The notes beneath the pieces were generated by a model. That model saw only the letters and a list, made by a program, of their open reading frames with translations, was not told where the DNA came from and ran no database searches. Position numbers and translations under genes: made by a program. From Streptomyces sp. ISL-11 (GTDB taxonomy: Bacteria > Actinomycetota > Actinomycetes > Streptomycetales > Streptomycetaceae), in NCBI RefSeq assembly GCF_018614525.1, contig NZ_JAGGOL010000004.1, positions 1 to 56,533 of the forward strand: a stretch of DNA of 56,533 nt. Reading direction: 5' to 3'. Positions 9,443 to 17,831 of the stretch are shown piece after piece; position 1 is the first letter of the stretch, and each line of letters starts with the position of its first letter.

Positions 9443-9457
9443 CTGACGTACCGTCAG
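9443..9457. promoter_or_regulatory. Palindromic operator CTGACG-TAC-CGTCAG (copy 3)
   Basis: A perfect 6-bp inverted repeat with a 3-bp spacer, 27 bp before the TTG start at 9485. It is the third occurrence of the motif in 6.4 kb, each before a cluster gene. Confidence 0.75.
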
Positions 9458-9484
9458 AATTGTAGGGACGGACGGTGAACCTCC

Positions 9485-10606
9485 TTGGAATTCGGACTCT
9501 TCGTTCAAGGCTATGTACCGGCGAGCCGGTCGCGCACCGACCCCGACGCCGAGCATCACGCGCTGCTGGAGGAGACGGAGTACGTCATCCAGGCCGACCG
9601 GTCCGGCTTCAAGTACGCGTGGGCCTCCGAGCACCACTTCCTGGACGAGTACTCGCACCTCTCCGCCAACGACGTCTTCCTCGGCTACCTCGCGCACGCG
9701 ACCGACCGCATCCACCTCGGCTCCGGGATCTTCAATCCCCTCCCGCAGGTCAACCACCCCGCCAAGGTCGCCGAAAAGGCCGCCATGCTCGACCACCTCT
9801 CCGGCGGGCGCTTCGAGTTCGGCACCGGCCGGGGCGCGGGCAGCCACGAGATCCTCGGGTTCATGCCGGGTATCACCGACATGAACCACACCAAGGAGAT
9901 CTGGGAGGAGACGATCGCCGAATTCCCGAGGATGTGGCTCCAGGAGGAGTACCAGGGCTTCCAGGGCACCCACTGGTCCCTCCCGCCACGCAAGGTGCTG
10001 CCCAAGCCGTACGGGCGCGCGCACCCGGCCATGTGGTACGCGGCCGGGTCCCCCTCCTCGTACGCCATGGCGGCCCGGAAGGGGCTCGGCGTCCTCGGCT
10101 TCAGCGTCCAGAAGGTATCCGACATGGAGTGGGTGGTCGACTCCTACAAGTCGGCGATCAAGGAGGCCGAGCCGGTCGGGGCCTTCGTCAACGACAACGT
10201 CATGGTCACCTCGACCGCGATCTGCGCCGAGACCCACGCCGAGGCCGTCGCGATCGCCGCGAGCGGCGGGTTGCACTACCTCCAGTCGCTGCTCTTCCGC
10301 TACCACGACACGTTCCCCCGCCCCGAGGGGATCCCGCGCTGGCCGGAGCTGCTGCCGGAGTACAGCGAGGAGATCATCGAGCTGCTGATCGCCGAGGAGT
10401 TGATGATCTGCGGCGACCCGGACGAGGTCTTCCGGCAGTGCAAGCGGTGGGAGCAGGCGGGTGCCGACCAGCTGTCGTTCGGGCTGCCGATCGGGGTGCC
10501 GTACGAGGACACGATGCGGACGATCCGGCTGATCGGGGAGCACGTCATTCCGAAGATCGATACGGATCCCGTTCATCGCACGTCGCGGTTCCGGCGAGCG
10601 GGGTGA
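9485..10606 (+). CDS. LLM-class flavin/F420-dependent oxidoreductase
   Basis: A 373-residue luciferase-like monooxygenase-fold protein (MEFGLFVQGYVP start; YAWASEHHFLDEYSHLS near 43-60; LDHLSGGRFEFGTGRGAGSHE near 101-121). It belongs to the longer LLM group rather than the 300-residue F420 group and may use FMN or F420. The start must be TTG 9485, because an in-frame stop at 9476-9478 excludes anything further upstream; RBS-like GGGACGG precedes it. The GTG at 9475 belongs to another frame. Operator copy 3 lies upstream and the D-aminoacylase-type gene follows 143 bp downstream. Confidence 0.85.
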   Translation: MEFGLFVQGYVPASRSRTDPDAEHHALLEETEYVIQADRSGFKYAWASEHHFLDEYSHLSANDVFLGYLAHATDRIHLGSGIFNPLPQVNHPAKVAEKAAMLDHLSGGRFEFGTGRGAGSHEILGFMPGITDMNHTKEIWEETIAEFPRMWLQEEYQGFQGTHWSLPPRKVLPKPYGRAHPAMWYAAGSPSSYAMAARKGLGVLGFSVQKVSDMEWVVDSYKSAIKEAEPVGAFVNDNVMVTSTAICAETHAEAVAIAASGGLHYLQSLLFRYHDTFPRPEGIPRWPELLPEYSEEIIELLIAEELMICGDPDEVFRQCKRWEQAGADQLSFGLPIGVPYEDTMRTIRLIGEHVIPKIDTDPVHRTSRFRRAG

Positions 10607-10650
10607 TTCCGGGTTCCCCGTCGGCGGGGGTGCCCGGCCTGGCGGCCGGG

Positions 10651-10702
10651 TGTCCTCGAACTCCCCCAGCTACCGGGGCCCCCGGACGGGCTTGATGTGG
10701 GT
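10651..10702. repeat. Degenerate half-copy of the intergenic repeat
   Basis: TGTCCTCGAACTCCCCCAGC and CCGGACGGGCTTGAT are recognisable pieces of the repeat at 7023-7287, shortened to about 50 bp. Confidence 0.45.
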
Positions 10703-10749
10703 GCGCCGCCGTCGTTCCGTGCCGCGACAGAGACCGAGGTGAGTTCCCC

Positions 10750-12501
10750 ATGCTCGACCATCTCATCCGCCGCGCCACCGTCGTCGACGGCACCGGACGC
10801 CCCTCCTACGTCGCCGACGTGGGTATCCGCGACGGGCGGATCGCGGTGATCGGCGCTCCGGGGCGGACGCTCGTCGGGCGGGTGGGGGAGCGGGCGCGGA
10901 CCGAGGAGAACGCTTCCGGGCTCGTTCTCGCGCCCGGTTTCGTCGACCCGCACACGCACTACGACGCGCAGCTCTTCTGGGACCCCTTCGCCACCCCGTC
11001 CATGAGCCACGGCGTGACCACCGTCGTCGGCGGCAACTGCGGCTTCTCCCTCGCGCCCCTCAATCCCGCGCGGCCCGCCGACGCCGACTACACCCGCCGC
11101 ATGATGAGCAAGGTCGAGGGCATGTCGCTGGCCTCCCTCGAAGAGGGCGCGCCCTGGACGTGGTCGTCGTTCGGGGAGTACCTCGACGCGCTGGACGGGC
11201 GGACCGCCGTGAACGCCGGGTTCATGGTGGGCCACTGCGCGCTGCGCCGCCATGTGATGGGCCCGGACGCGGTGGGCGGGCAGCCCACGCCCGAACAACT
11301 GGCGGCGATGACCGCGCTCCTGCACGAGGCGATGGACGCCGGTGCGTGGGGGCTGTCGACGACGCGGTCGTCCACCCACTCCGACGGCGACGGCCGGCCC
11401 GTGGCCTCCCGGCACGCCCTCCCCGACGAGCTGCTCGCCCTGTGCCGTGCCGTCGGCGCGCACGAGGGCACCCAGATCGAGGCCATCGTCGCCGGCTGCC
11501 TGGACCGCTTCACGGACGCCGAGATCGACCTCCTGACGCGGATGACGGCCGCCGCCGGCCGGCCGCTGAACTGGAACGTCCTGACCATCGACGCCGCCGT
11601 CCCCGAGCGCGTGCCCCGCCAGCTCTCCGCGAGCGCCCGGGCCCGCGCCGCCGGCGGCCGGATCGTCGCGCTGACCATGCCGATCCTCACGCCCATGAAC
11701 ATGTCGCTCGGCACGTTCTGCGCCCTCAACCTCATCCCCGGCTGGGGCGAGGTCCTGGGCCTGCCCGTGCCGGAACGCATCGCCAGGCTGCGCGAGGAGT
11801 CCGTACGGGCCGAGCTGCTGCGGTGCGCGCACAGCGAGGAGGCCGGTGTCTTCCGCCGGCTCGCCGACTTCGGGCGGTACGTCATCGGCGACACCTACGC
11901 CAAGGAGAACGACGGCCTCACCGGGCGGGTCGTCCGCGACATCGCCGCCGAACGCGGCACCGACCCCTTCTCCTGCCTGGTCGACATCTGCGCCGCCGAC
12001 GAGCTGCGTACGGTCCTGTGGCCGATGCCCACCGACAACGACCCGGCGAGCTGGGAGCTGCGCCGCCGCACCTGGGAGCACGAGGACGTCCTGCTCGGCG
12101 GCTCGGACGCGGGGGCGCACCTGGACCGGATGTGCGGCGCCCCGTACACGACGCGGTTCCTCGGCGACTGCCTGCGCGGGCGCCGGCTGGTGCCGCTGGA
12201 GACGGCCGTACGGATGCTGACCGACGATCCCGCGCGCCTCTTCGGCCTGCGCGGGCGCGGCCGGATCGCCGAGGGGTGGTGCGCCGACCTCGTGCTCTTC
12301 GACCCGGCCCGCGTCGACGCCGGCCCGGCCACGCTCGTCCACGACCTGCCGGGCGACGGCCCGCGGCTGGACTCGCGGGCGGTGGGGGTGGTGAGCGTAC
12401 GGGTCAACGGCGTGGAGACCCTGCGGCACGACGTGGTGACGGGCGCGGTGCCCGGGGTGGTGCTGCGGTCGGGCCGGGACACGGAGACGGTGGGGACGTG
12501 A
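10750..12501 (+). CDS. N-acyl-D-amino-acid deacylase-type amidohydrolase
   Basis: A 583-residue amidohydrolase-superfamily protein of the D-aminoacylase group. Visible metal-site features: HTHYD with His68 and His70, a conserved Cys97 in GGNCGF (a zinc ligand in D-aminoacylases), and the catalytic Asp453 in GSDAGAH. The N-terminal beta domain (VVDGTGRPSYVADVGIRDGRI) and the C-terminal GRIAEGWCADLVLFDP are typical. The family hydrolyses N-acyl-D-amino acids and related amides; the true substrate is unknown. The start is the ATG at 10750. Together with the amidohydrolase at 3124, the LLM/SDR enzymes and the permease at 12729 it looks like a peripheral degradation pathway. Confidence 0.85.
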   Translation: MLDHLIRRATVVDGTGRPSYVADVGIRDGRIAVIGAPGRTLVGRVGERARTEENASGLVLAPGFVDPHTHYDAQLFWDPFATPSMSHGVTTVVGGNCGFSLAPLNPARPADADYTRRMMSKVEGMSLASLEEGAPWTWSSFGEYLDALDGRTAVNAGFMVGHCALRRHVMGPDAVGGQPTPEQLAAMTALLHEAMDAGAWGLSTTRSSTHSDGDGRPVASRHALPDELLALCRAVGAHEGTQIEAIVAGCLDRFTDAEIDLLTRMTAAAGRPLNWNVLTIDAAVPERVPRQLSASARARAAGGRIVALTMPILTPMNMSLGTFCALNLIPGWGEVLGLPVPERIARLREESVRAELLRCAHSEEAGVFRRLADFGRYVIGDTYAKENDGLTGRVVRDIAAERGTDPFSCLVDICAADELRTVLWPMPTDNDPASWELRRRTWEHEDVLLGGSDAGAHLDRMCGAPYTTRFLGDCLRGRRLVPLETAVRMLTDDPARLFGLRGRGRIAEGWCADLVLFDPARVDAGPATLVHDLPGDGPRLDSRAVGVVSVRVNGVETLRHDVVTGAVPGVVLRSGRDTETVGT

Positions 12502-12596
12502 CGGGTGCCGGGAGGGGCGCGGGAAATTTTCGAACCGGGACAAAAGGGGTTCCGGTGCGATTCCCGCAGGGAGGTGCGGAGGGCCTTGATCCTGCG

Positions 12597-12613
12597 AGTT
12601 ACCGACCGTAACT
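12597..12613. promoter_or_regulatory. Inverted repeat AGTTAC-CGACC-GTAACT
   Basis: A 6-bp perfect inverted repeat with a 5-bp spacer in the 227-bp gap before the permease gene. It differs from the CTGACG palindrome. A possible operator; no regulator assigned. Confidence 0.4.
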
Positions 12614-12706
12614 GCACAGGTGCCTTTCTTTGCCAGGTCAACTTGCCGTCATCAAGGGCAACTTCAAGGTCCGGAAGCTGGGCCGTAAAACTCCGGATGC
12701 GGAAAC

Positions 12707-12727
12707 AGCAGGACCTAACGTCCTGCT
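12707..12727 (+). promoter_or_regulatory. Hairpin AGCAGGAC-CTAAC-GTCCTGCT abutting the permease start
   Basis: A perfect 8-bp stem with a 5-nt loop that ends one base before the ATG at 12729 and contains the only GGA-like ribosome-binding sequence nearby. In RNA it could mask translation initiation; in DNA it could be an operator. Confidence 0.45.
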
Positions 12728-12728
12728 C

Positions 12729-14288
12729 ATGGTTCAGGTAGACCCGCGGCCCAGGGCCGGAGACACGGTAACGAGCGTCGGCACCGACAACAGACGCACC
12801 AAGGGCCTCAGCGGCAACTCCGTCGGCCTGCTCGGCAGTGCCGTCATCGGCATCTCCACGGTCGCCCCCGTCTACTGCCTGACCTCCACCCTCGGCCCGA
12901 CCGTCGGCCAGGTCGGCGTGCAGATGCCCGCGGTCTTCCTCGCCGGTTTCCTGCCGATGCTGCTGGTCGCCTTCGCCTACCGCGAGCTGAACAAGGCCGT
13001 GCCCGACTGCGGCACGTCCTTCACCTGGAGCGTCCAGGCGTTCGGACCCCGGATCGGCTGGATGTGCGGCTGGGGCCTGGTCATCGCGACGATCATCGTG
13101 CTGTCCAACCTCGCCGGGGTCGCGACGTCCTTCTTCTACCTCCTCCTCGGCGAGATCACCGGCAGCGGCACCATCGCCGCGCTCGACGGGAACCGGCCCG
13201 TCCACGTCGCGACATGCCTGGCCTTCATCGCCGTCGCCACCGCCATCAGCTACCGCGGCATGACCGCGACCAAGGGCGTGCAGTACGCGCTCGTCGGCCT
13301 GCAACTCGCCGTGCTCGCCGTCTTCGTGACCATGGCGCTCGTCAAGGCCGGTTCCGGCGAACCGGCCGGCTCCATCGACTTCTCCTGGACCTGGCTGAAC
13401 CCCTTCGCCGTCCAGTCCTTCGCCGCCTTCACCGCCGGCCTCTCCCTCTCGATCTTCATGTTCTGGGGCTGGGACGCGTGCCTCACCGTCAACGAGGAGA
13501 CGCAGGGCAGCGCGAAGACGCCTGGCCGCGCCGCGCTCATCGCCATGGTGGTGCTCGTCGGCTCGTACCTGCTGACCGCCGTGGCCACCCAGATGTTCGC
13601 CGGCGTCGGCGACGAGGGCACCGGCCTCGGCAACCCCGACACCGCCAGCAACGTCTTCGCCGCGCTCGCCGATCCCGTCCTGGGCACGGTCCTGGGCATC
13701 CTGCTCTTCGTCGCCGTCCTGGCGTCGGCGGCCGCCAGCCTGCAGACCACGTTCCTGCCGGTCGCCCGCACGGTGCTGGCCATGAGCGCGTACGAGGCGC
13801 TGCCGCCCTCCTTCGCCCGCGTCCACCCGCGCTTCCGCTCCCCGGGCCGCGCCACGATCGCCGCCGGCATCGCGACCGGCGTCTTCTACGCGGTCATGAG
13901 CTTCCTCAGCGAGAACGTCCTGATCGACACGGTCTACGCCCTCGGCCTCATGATCTGCTTCTACTACTCGATCACGGCCTTCGCCTGCGCCTGGTACTTC
14001 CGCGCCGACCTGCGCCGCTCGGCCCGCGACGCGCTCTTCAAGGGTGTCTTCCCGGCGGTGGGCGGCCTGCTCCTCGCGGCCGTCTTCGGCAAGACGCTCT
14101 ACGACATGTGGGACCCGGCGTACGGCAGCGGGAGCTCGGTCCTCGGCGTCGGCTCCGTCTTCGTGATCGGCGTGGGGCTGCTGCTGGTGGGCGTGGTGCT
14201 GATGCTGGTGATGAGCCGCCGCAGCCCGGCGTTCTTCCGCGGCGAGGTCCTGACGCGGTCGACGCCGGCGCTGGTGGTGGAGGACTGA
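12729..14288 (+). CDS. APC-superfamily amino acid/amine permease
   Basis: A 519-residue polytopic inner-membrane protein with about 12 TM helices. N-terminal GLSGNSVGLLGSAVIGISTVAP is the typical TM1 motif of APC permeases, and the central FMFWGWDACLTVNEET (near residues 240-255) matches the TM6/7 region of this family. It likely imports an amino acid, amine or related catabolic substrate by proton symport. The ATG at 12729 is favoured; an in-frame GTG/ATG extension back to 12630 lacks membrane-protein character. Same strand as the amidohydrolase cluster but separated by a 227-bp gap with its own inverted repeats, so it is probably separately controlled. Confidence 0.85.
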   Translation: MVQVDPRPRAGDTVTSVGTDNRRTKGLSGNSVGLLGSAVIGISTVAPVYCLTSTLGPTVGQVGVQMPAVFLAGFLPMLLVAFAYRELNKAVPDCGTSFTWSVQAFGPRIGWMCGWGLVIATIIVLSNLAGVATSFFYLLLGEITGSGTIAALDGNRPVHVATCLAFIAVATAISYRGMTATKGVQYALVGLQLAVLAVFVTMALVKAGSGEPAGSIDFSWTWLNPFAVQSFAAFTAGLSLSIFMFWGWDACLTVNEETQGSAKTPGRAALIAMVVLVGSYLLTAVATQMFAGVGDEGTGLGNPDTASNVFAALADPVLGTVLGILLFVAVLASAAASLQTTFLPVARTVLAMSAYEALPPSFARVHPRFRSPGRATIAAGIATGVFYAVMSFLSENVLIDTVYALGLMICFYYSITAFACAWYFRADLRRSARDALFKGVFPAVGGLLLAAVFGKTLYDMWDPAYGSGSSVLGVGSVFVIGVGLLLVGVVLMLVMSRRSPAFFRGEVLTRSTPALVVED

Positions 14289-14337
14289 CCGGCGTCCGGC
14301 CGGTGGGACGTGAGCGCCGGGCGGGCGGTGGGCATGG

Positions 14338-14625
14338 TCAGTCCTCGTGTGCCGTGATGGCGTAGCCCCCGGGACCGGCGAACGTGAACATCCTGCCGAA
14401 GGGGCCGTCCGAGGGGGCCTTGACGATGGGGGTCCCGGCGGCGTGGAGCCTGTCGTGCAGGGCCTGCGCGTCGGTGGTCCGGAACCACAGGGCGACCCCG
14501 AGGCCGGGCCGCTCGACGGCGTCGAGATCCACTCCCGGCAGCGGCTCCCGAACGGCGAACGGAACCGGCTCGGTGGCGAACACCACGGCGCCGGGCGGCG
14601 AGACGGGCGCCCGGCGCAGCCCGAG
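14338..14625 (-). pseudogene. VOC (glyoxalase/bleomycin resistance) protein, 5'-truncated
   Basis: From GTG 14586 the frame gives 82 residues of a VOC C-terminal half (VALWFRTTDAQALHDRLHAAG; GRMFTFAGPGGYAITAHED). Homologous-looking sequence continues upstream of that GTG (LGLRRAPVSPPGAV) to about 14625 and then stops, with no start codon and no first beta-alpha-beta unit (about 25-30 residues missing). The gene has probably lost its 5' end by recombination. It is convergent with the permease. A short functional VOC half-domain from GTG 14586 cannot be excluded. Confidence 0.6.
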
Positions 14626-14736
14626 ACGCTCCTCGAGCTCCTCGCCGACCTCGACCGCATGGCGGCGGCGCTCGACGACGGGGTCAGGTGACCGGCGAGG
14701 ACCGGGCCGGAGGCCGGGCCCGGGTGGTCCATCCGG

Positions 14737-15177
14737 TCACTTCCCGGTCACCGTGACCTTCCAAGGCGAGTCGATCAAGGGGCAGAGACGGCCCGGATCG
14801 GGGCGACAGTGTCGTTGCGCGCTGATGGTGGCTTTGCCGGGACGTTCCTGATGGAAGACCGCCGACGCGCCGCCGTTCGGTGTCGTACCGCCGGCGGTAT
14901 GACGGAGCACCGTGAAGTCGCTTGTCCGCGGGATGCTCCAGGTGTAGTTGAGCCCGCGTTCGCGGTAGCCGGTGAGGCGGACTTCGATGTCGTCACCCTC
15001 GCTCACGGGCACCGGCCGGCCGTCGTCCACGTTCGTGAGCACGACGCGCCGGGCCGGCTGATGCGGTGCCTGGCTGTGAGCGGCCACTGGCGCCGCCGCG
15101 GATGCCAGGGCGGTGACCAGGGCCAGCCCCATGCCCCATGGAGAGGCAGGCCACTTCATCCCCCACTTCATCCCCAC
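14737..15177 (-). CDS. Secreted protein with a chagasin (I42)-like fold, tentative
   Basis: 146 residues from GTG 15177 (RBS AGGGGAGGGG at good spacing; ATG 15171 is an alternative). An N-terminal signal peptide (GMGLALVTALASAAAPVAAHS) is followed by a ~105-residue beta-rich domain. NVDDGRPVPVSEGDDIEVRL, the LNYTW turn and a glycine-rich segment before a Phe (GASAVFHQERPGKATI) resemble the L-NPTTGY-W / GxxG-F layout of chagasin-type cysteine protease inhibitors, but the key motifs are degenerate. Two Cys (HC...LC) may form a disulfide. Exported; function unknown. Confidence 0.55.
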   Translation of the reverse strand: MGMKWGMKWPASPWGMGLALVTALASAAAPVAAHSQAPHQPARRVVLTNVDDGRPVPVSEGDDIEVRLTGYRERGLNYTWSIPRTSDFTVLRHTAGGTTPNGGASAVFHQERPGKATISAQRHCRPDPGRLCPLIDSPWKVTVTGK

Positions 15178-15361
15178 GACGATCCCCTCCCCTTGACGCC
15201 GCCGGACCCGATGTCCCTCTCGACGGCAACAGCGGATCCATCCTTCCGATCGGCTCGACGTGACTGCGACGGGTGGGTTCCAAACCACCCGACCGAGCGT
15301 TGTGGCACCGGACGCCCGGCGTCCGGCCCGGCCTCCTGTCAGGGGCGAGGTTGGGGCGGGG

Positions 15362-15490
15362 GCGTGGCAGGAGAACGAGGCGATCTGGATCTTCACCCTG
15401 GCCGAAGCCAGGATCACCGGCATCCGGGCCGTCAGCGACCGGCTCGGCTTGTTCCTCCAGCTCGGCTGGGAGTGGCCGCAGGCCGACTGA
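15362..15490 (+). pseudogene. C-terminal fragment of a SnoaL-like/NTF2-fold protein
   Basis: The frame AIWIFTLAEARITGIRAVSD followed by RLGLFLQLGWEWPQAD and a stop looks like the last ~40 residues of a SnoaL-like or ECF-sigma-associated NTF2 domain. Nothing upstream in this frame is homologous and no start or RBS is present. Confidence 0.5.
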
Positions 15491-15608
15491 GCCTGTCTCG
15501 TCACTCCGGTCCGGTCCGGTGCGGCGTCGAGCTGGTCGTGCAGGTCGTCACCGCCCTATGAGTACGAAGACTCATGACGTCCGCCGCGGTGCGGGAGAGG
15601 ATCGGGGA

Positions 15609-16202
15609 ATGGCGATGATCAGGAGAACGAGAGCCCGGCGCGGGATGCTGCCGGTGGCGGTGCTGGCCGTGCTGGCGGCGGGATGCGGAACACAGCAACC
15701 AGGGGGTACCGCCGACGCGTACCGGCGTTCCCATCCCACACCGACTGGGATGGCGACGCCGAGTACGCCGGTGGACCTCCCGTGCCCCGGCGAGAGCGCC
15801 ACGCCGACACCACTGCCGACGGCGGACACGTCGGGCTCGGCCGCACCCGGCGACCACTATGCCGAGAACCACGGCTTCAGGGTCCCCTTCCCGCTGCACG
15901 GCCGGCGCCGCTGCGACGGGCTCGCAGCCGTCGGGCGCATCGAGGCCGCACTCGAACCGCTCCGCGAGCGCGGTGACTTCGCCCCGGAACACACCCGCAG
16001 CGCGCTCACCGGCCTCGGCTACCCCGCCGGGAAGGTGCGATCGTACGAGAACGGCCCCACCGGGGTCGGCTTCCTCATCGAGGTCGACGCCTCTCCGCTG
16101 CTGTGCGTGGAAGGCACGATGAACCCCGGCTCCACCCGGGCGGAGTCCTTCGGCGGCTACCCCGACCACTCCGGTTGCGAAACCCCCAGCGGCGGCCACT
16201 GA
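15609..16202 (+). CDS. Putative lipoprotein of unknown function
   Basis: 197 residues. The N-terminus has a short basic stretch, a hydrophobic core and a lipobox (VLAVLAAGC, Cys near residue 26), predicting lipid anchoring outside the membrane. A low-complexity Thr/Pro linker (residues ~30-75) leads to a ~110-residue domain with EAALEPLRERGDFAPEHTRSAL and a Cys pair (LLCVEG; HSGCET). Similar small Streptomyces lipoproteins are uncharacterised. The ATG at 15609 follows GGGGA. It stands alone and is convergent with the yceI-like gene. Confidence 0.7.
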   Translation: MAMIRRTRARRGMLPVAVLAVLAAGCGTQQPGGTADAYRRSHPTPTGMATPSTPVDLPCPGESATPTPLPTADTSGSAAPGDHYAENHGFRVPFPLHGRRRCDGLAAVGRIEAALEPLRERGDFAPEHTRSALTGLGYPAGKVRSYENGPTGVGFLIEVDASPLLCVEGTMNPGSTRAESFGGYPDHSGCETPSGGH

Positions 16203-16269
16203 CCAGGACCGTCCTACCGGTCGAACTTCGGTGTCACGGGTCAGCTGGGCCGCCTGTTGAGCCGCTCGG

Positions 16270-16842
16270 TCACGGGGGCGGTTCGCCCGCCTCCAGGACG
16301 GCTTCGACGTCGACCACGACGTCGATCAGGTCGGAGACGACCACACCGCCGCGGTCGACGACGTCGTTCCAACTGACGCCGAAGTCATGGCGATTGACGC
16401 GCGCCTTGGCGGTGAAGCCGGCACGTCGCCTCGGCCCCATGTCCTTCCCGTCCTCCCACCAGGGTGTGTCCCACTGCCCGAGGTAGACGACGTCGAAGGT
16501 CACGGGCCGCGTCACTCCGCGTACGGTGAGGTCGCCGGTGACCTCGAATTCCGACGCGCTCGCCTGATGCACCCGGGAACCGGAGAACGTCCACGTCGGA
16601 TGGTTCTCGACATCGAAGAAATCCGCACTGCGCAGATGACCGTCGCGCTGCGGCTGCCCGGTGTACACCTGCGTCGCGTCGACGGTCGCCTCGATGCGCG
16701 CCTTCTCCGGACGCTCGGGATCGACTTCCATTGAGCCTTGTACGTTCTTGAGCTGCCCGCGCACGTTGGTGACCATCATGTGGCGGGCACGGAATTCGGC
16801 GCCGGTGTGGCCGGGCTCGAAGAACCATTTGGTGGTGGCCAT
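16270..16842 (-). CDS. YceI-family protein
   Basis: 190 residues, a single YceI lipocalin-like barrel: WFFEPGHTGAEFRARHMMVT at the start, the EATVDATQVYTGQPQRDGHL segment near 50-68 and RSADFFDVENHPTWTF near 71-86, then GDLTVRGVTRPVTFDV. YceI proteins bind polyisoprenoid or amphiphilic ligands. No signal peptide is visible, so it is cytoplasmic as in many actinomycete copies. The start is the ATG at 16842. No operon partner. Confidence 0.9.
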   Translation of the reverse strand: MATTKWFFEPGHTGAEFRARHMMVTNVRGQLKNVQGSMEVDPERPEKARIEATVDATQVYTGQPQRDGHLRSADFFDVENHPTWTFSGSRVHQASASEFEVTGDLTVRGVTRPVTFDVVYLGQWDTPWWEDGKDMGPRRRAGFTAKARVNRHDFGVSWNDVVDRGGVVVSDLIDVVVDVEAVLEAGEPPP

Positions 16843-17127
16843 GGCTGCTCCTGGGGCGGGCCGGCCCCCTGCGGCCAGGATAGGCCGGGGCGCGGCCGGG
16901 CGCCTCTCCCCGCCGGGGAGGGGCGGCCGCTGGTACGAGCCGGGTCAACCGCTCGGGCGGTGGCGGCCCGAGGCGTGTCCGTGATGCGGGCGATCCGGCT
17001 GACGATCGGTGTGAGCGCGGTGGCGGGCGTGGACCGGCTCGCCGCGGCGGTCCGTAGCTCATGCCAGTGGTTTGGCGTCAAGATTCTTTCGGGGAGCCGG
17101 TGCACTCCGTCATCGCGTTCTGAGCGT

Positions 17128-17229
17128 GACGACCCGGCGGTGCGGGTGATCGACGAGACCGGCGAAGGGGCGAAGAGCACCCACACCGTCGGCGCTCAAC
17201 GCCAGTGCACCGGCACCACGGGTCGGATC
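17128..17229 (+). pseudogene. IS701-type transposase fragment
   Basis: The frame reads VIDETGEGAKSTHTVGAQRQ then CTGTTGRI, closely resembling the catalytic-Asp segment of IS701-family transposases (DDTG..KKGTHSVGVQRQY.GTAGR). Only ~34 codons remain in a 437-bp intergenic stretch (16843-17279) that otherwise holds nothing recognisable. No inverted repeats were seen. Confidence 0.6.
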
Positions 17230-17279
17230 GTGGCATGGTCGGCGCCGCGCGGCGCCGACCGCGCGGGGCCTACGGACGG

Positions 17280-17687
17280 TCAGCCATCACTACGGCTCGC
17301 CCGGCCGCGCTGCCGCAGCGCGATCCGGTTGCCGTCCGGATCCACGGCCTCGATGCGGACCCCGAACGCGTAGTCCTCCGGTTCGGGCTGTTCGAATGTC
17401 ACACCGCGGTCGCGAAGCACCTCGAAGTCCTTCCTCAGGTTGTCCGATTCGAGGAAGACCTGGCCGGGCGTGGTGTCCGGCTGCACCTCGGCCGGCTGCC
17501 CCGGGGCAGCAGCCTGCGGCCAGAGGATGATCTCGACCGAACTGCCAGGGACGCCCACGGTGAGGAAGCGTCCCTCAGGACCCGGGTAGTCGACGCGCTT
17601 CTCCAGGCCAAGCTGTTCCGCATAGAACCTCAGCGCGCGGTCCTGATCAGTGACATTGAGCGTTACGTACATGATGTTGGTCAGCAT
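17280..17687 (-). CDS. VOC-family (glyoxalase-like) protein
   Basis: 135 residues with the paired beta-alpha-beta-beta-beta modules of the vicinal oxygen chelate superfamily: MLTNIMYVTLNVTDQDRALR at the start and VRIEAVDPDGNRIALRQRG at the end. The family covers glyoxalase I, extradiol dioxygenases and antibiotic-binding resistance proteins; the role here is not determinable. The start is the ATG at 17687. A monocistronic unit between remnants. Confidence 0.88.
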   Translation of the reverse strand: MLTNIMYVTLNVTDQDRALRFYAEQLGLEKRVDYPGPEGRFLTVGVPGSSVEIILWPQAAAPGQPAEVQPDTTPGQVFLESDNLRKDFEVLRDRGVTFEQPEPEDYAFGVRIEAVDPDGNRIALRQRGRASRSDG

Positions 17688-17831
17688 CGTGTCGTCCTGT
17701 CCATTCGTCGGTCCGGCGACGTTCGCGCCGGGGCGCCGATCGGCCTCGGAGTTCGAGTCGGTCGTCGGTCACCCCCGGGTGGGGTCGTCGTGTTGCTTTG
17801 TCACTTCACTGACGGAATCCGCCGGGAGAAT

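Noticed and set aside
9475..10695. GTG at 9475 with a 406-codon frame
   Set aside because: Arg/Pro-rich shadow frame; the LLM protein is in the frame starting at TTG 9485.
14347..14691. Plus-strand frame ending LLELLADLDRMAAALDDGVR
   Set aside because: The tail looks helix-forming and protein-like, but the rest is antisense to clear VOC sequence and there is no start; at most a fused remnant.
17040..17120. Possible tRNA-like stretch near the IS701 fragment
   Set aside because: No acceptor stem, T-loop GTTCRA or anticodon arm could be paired.
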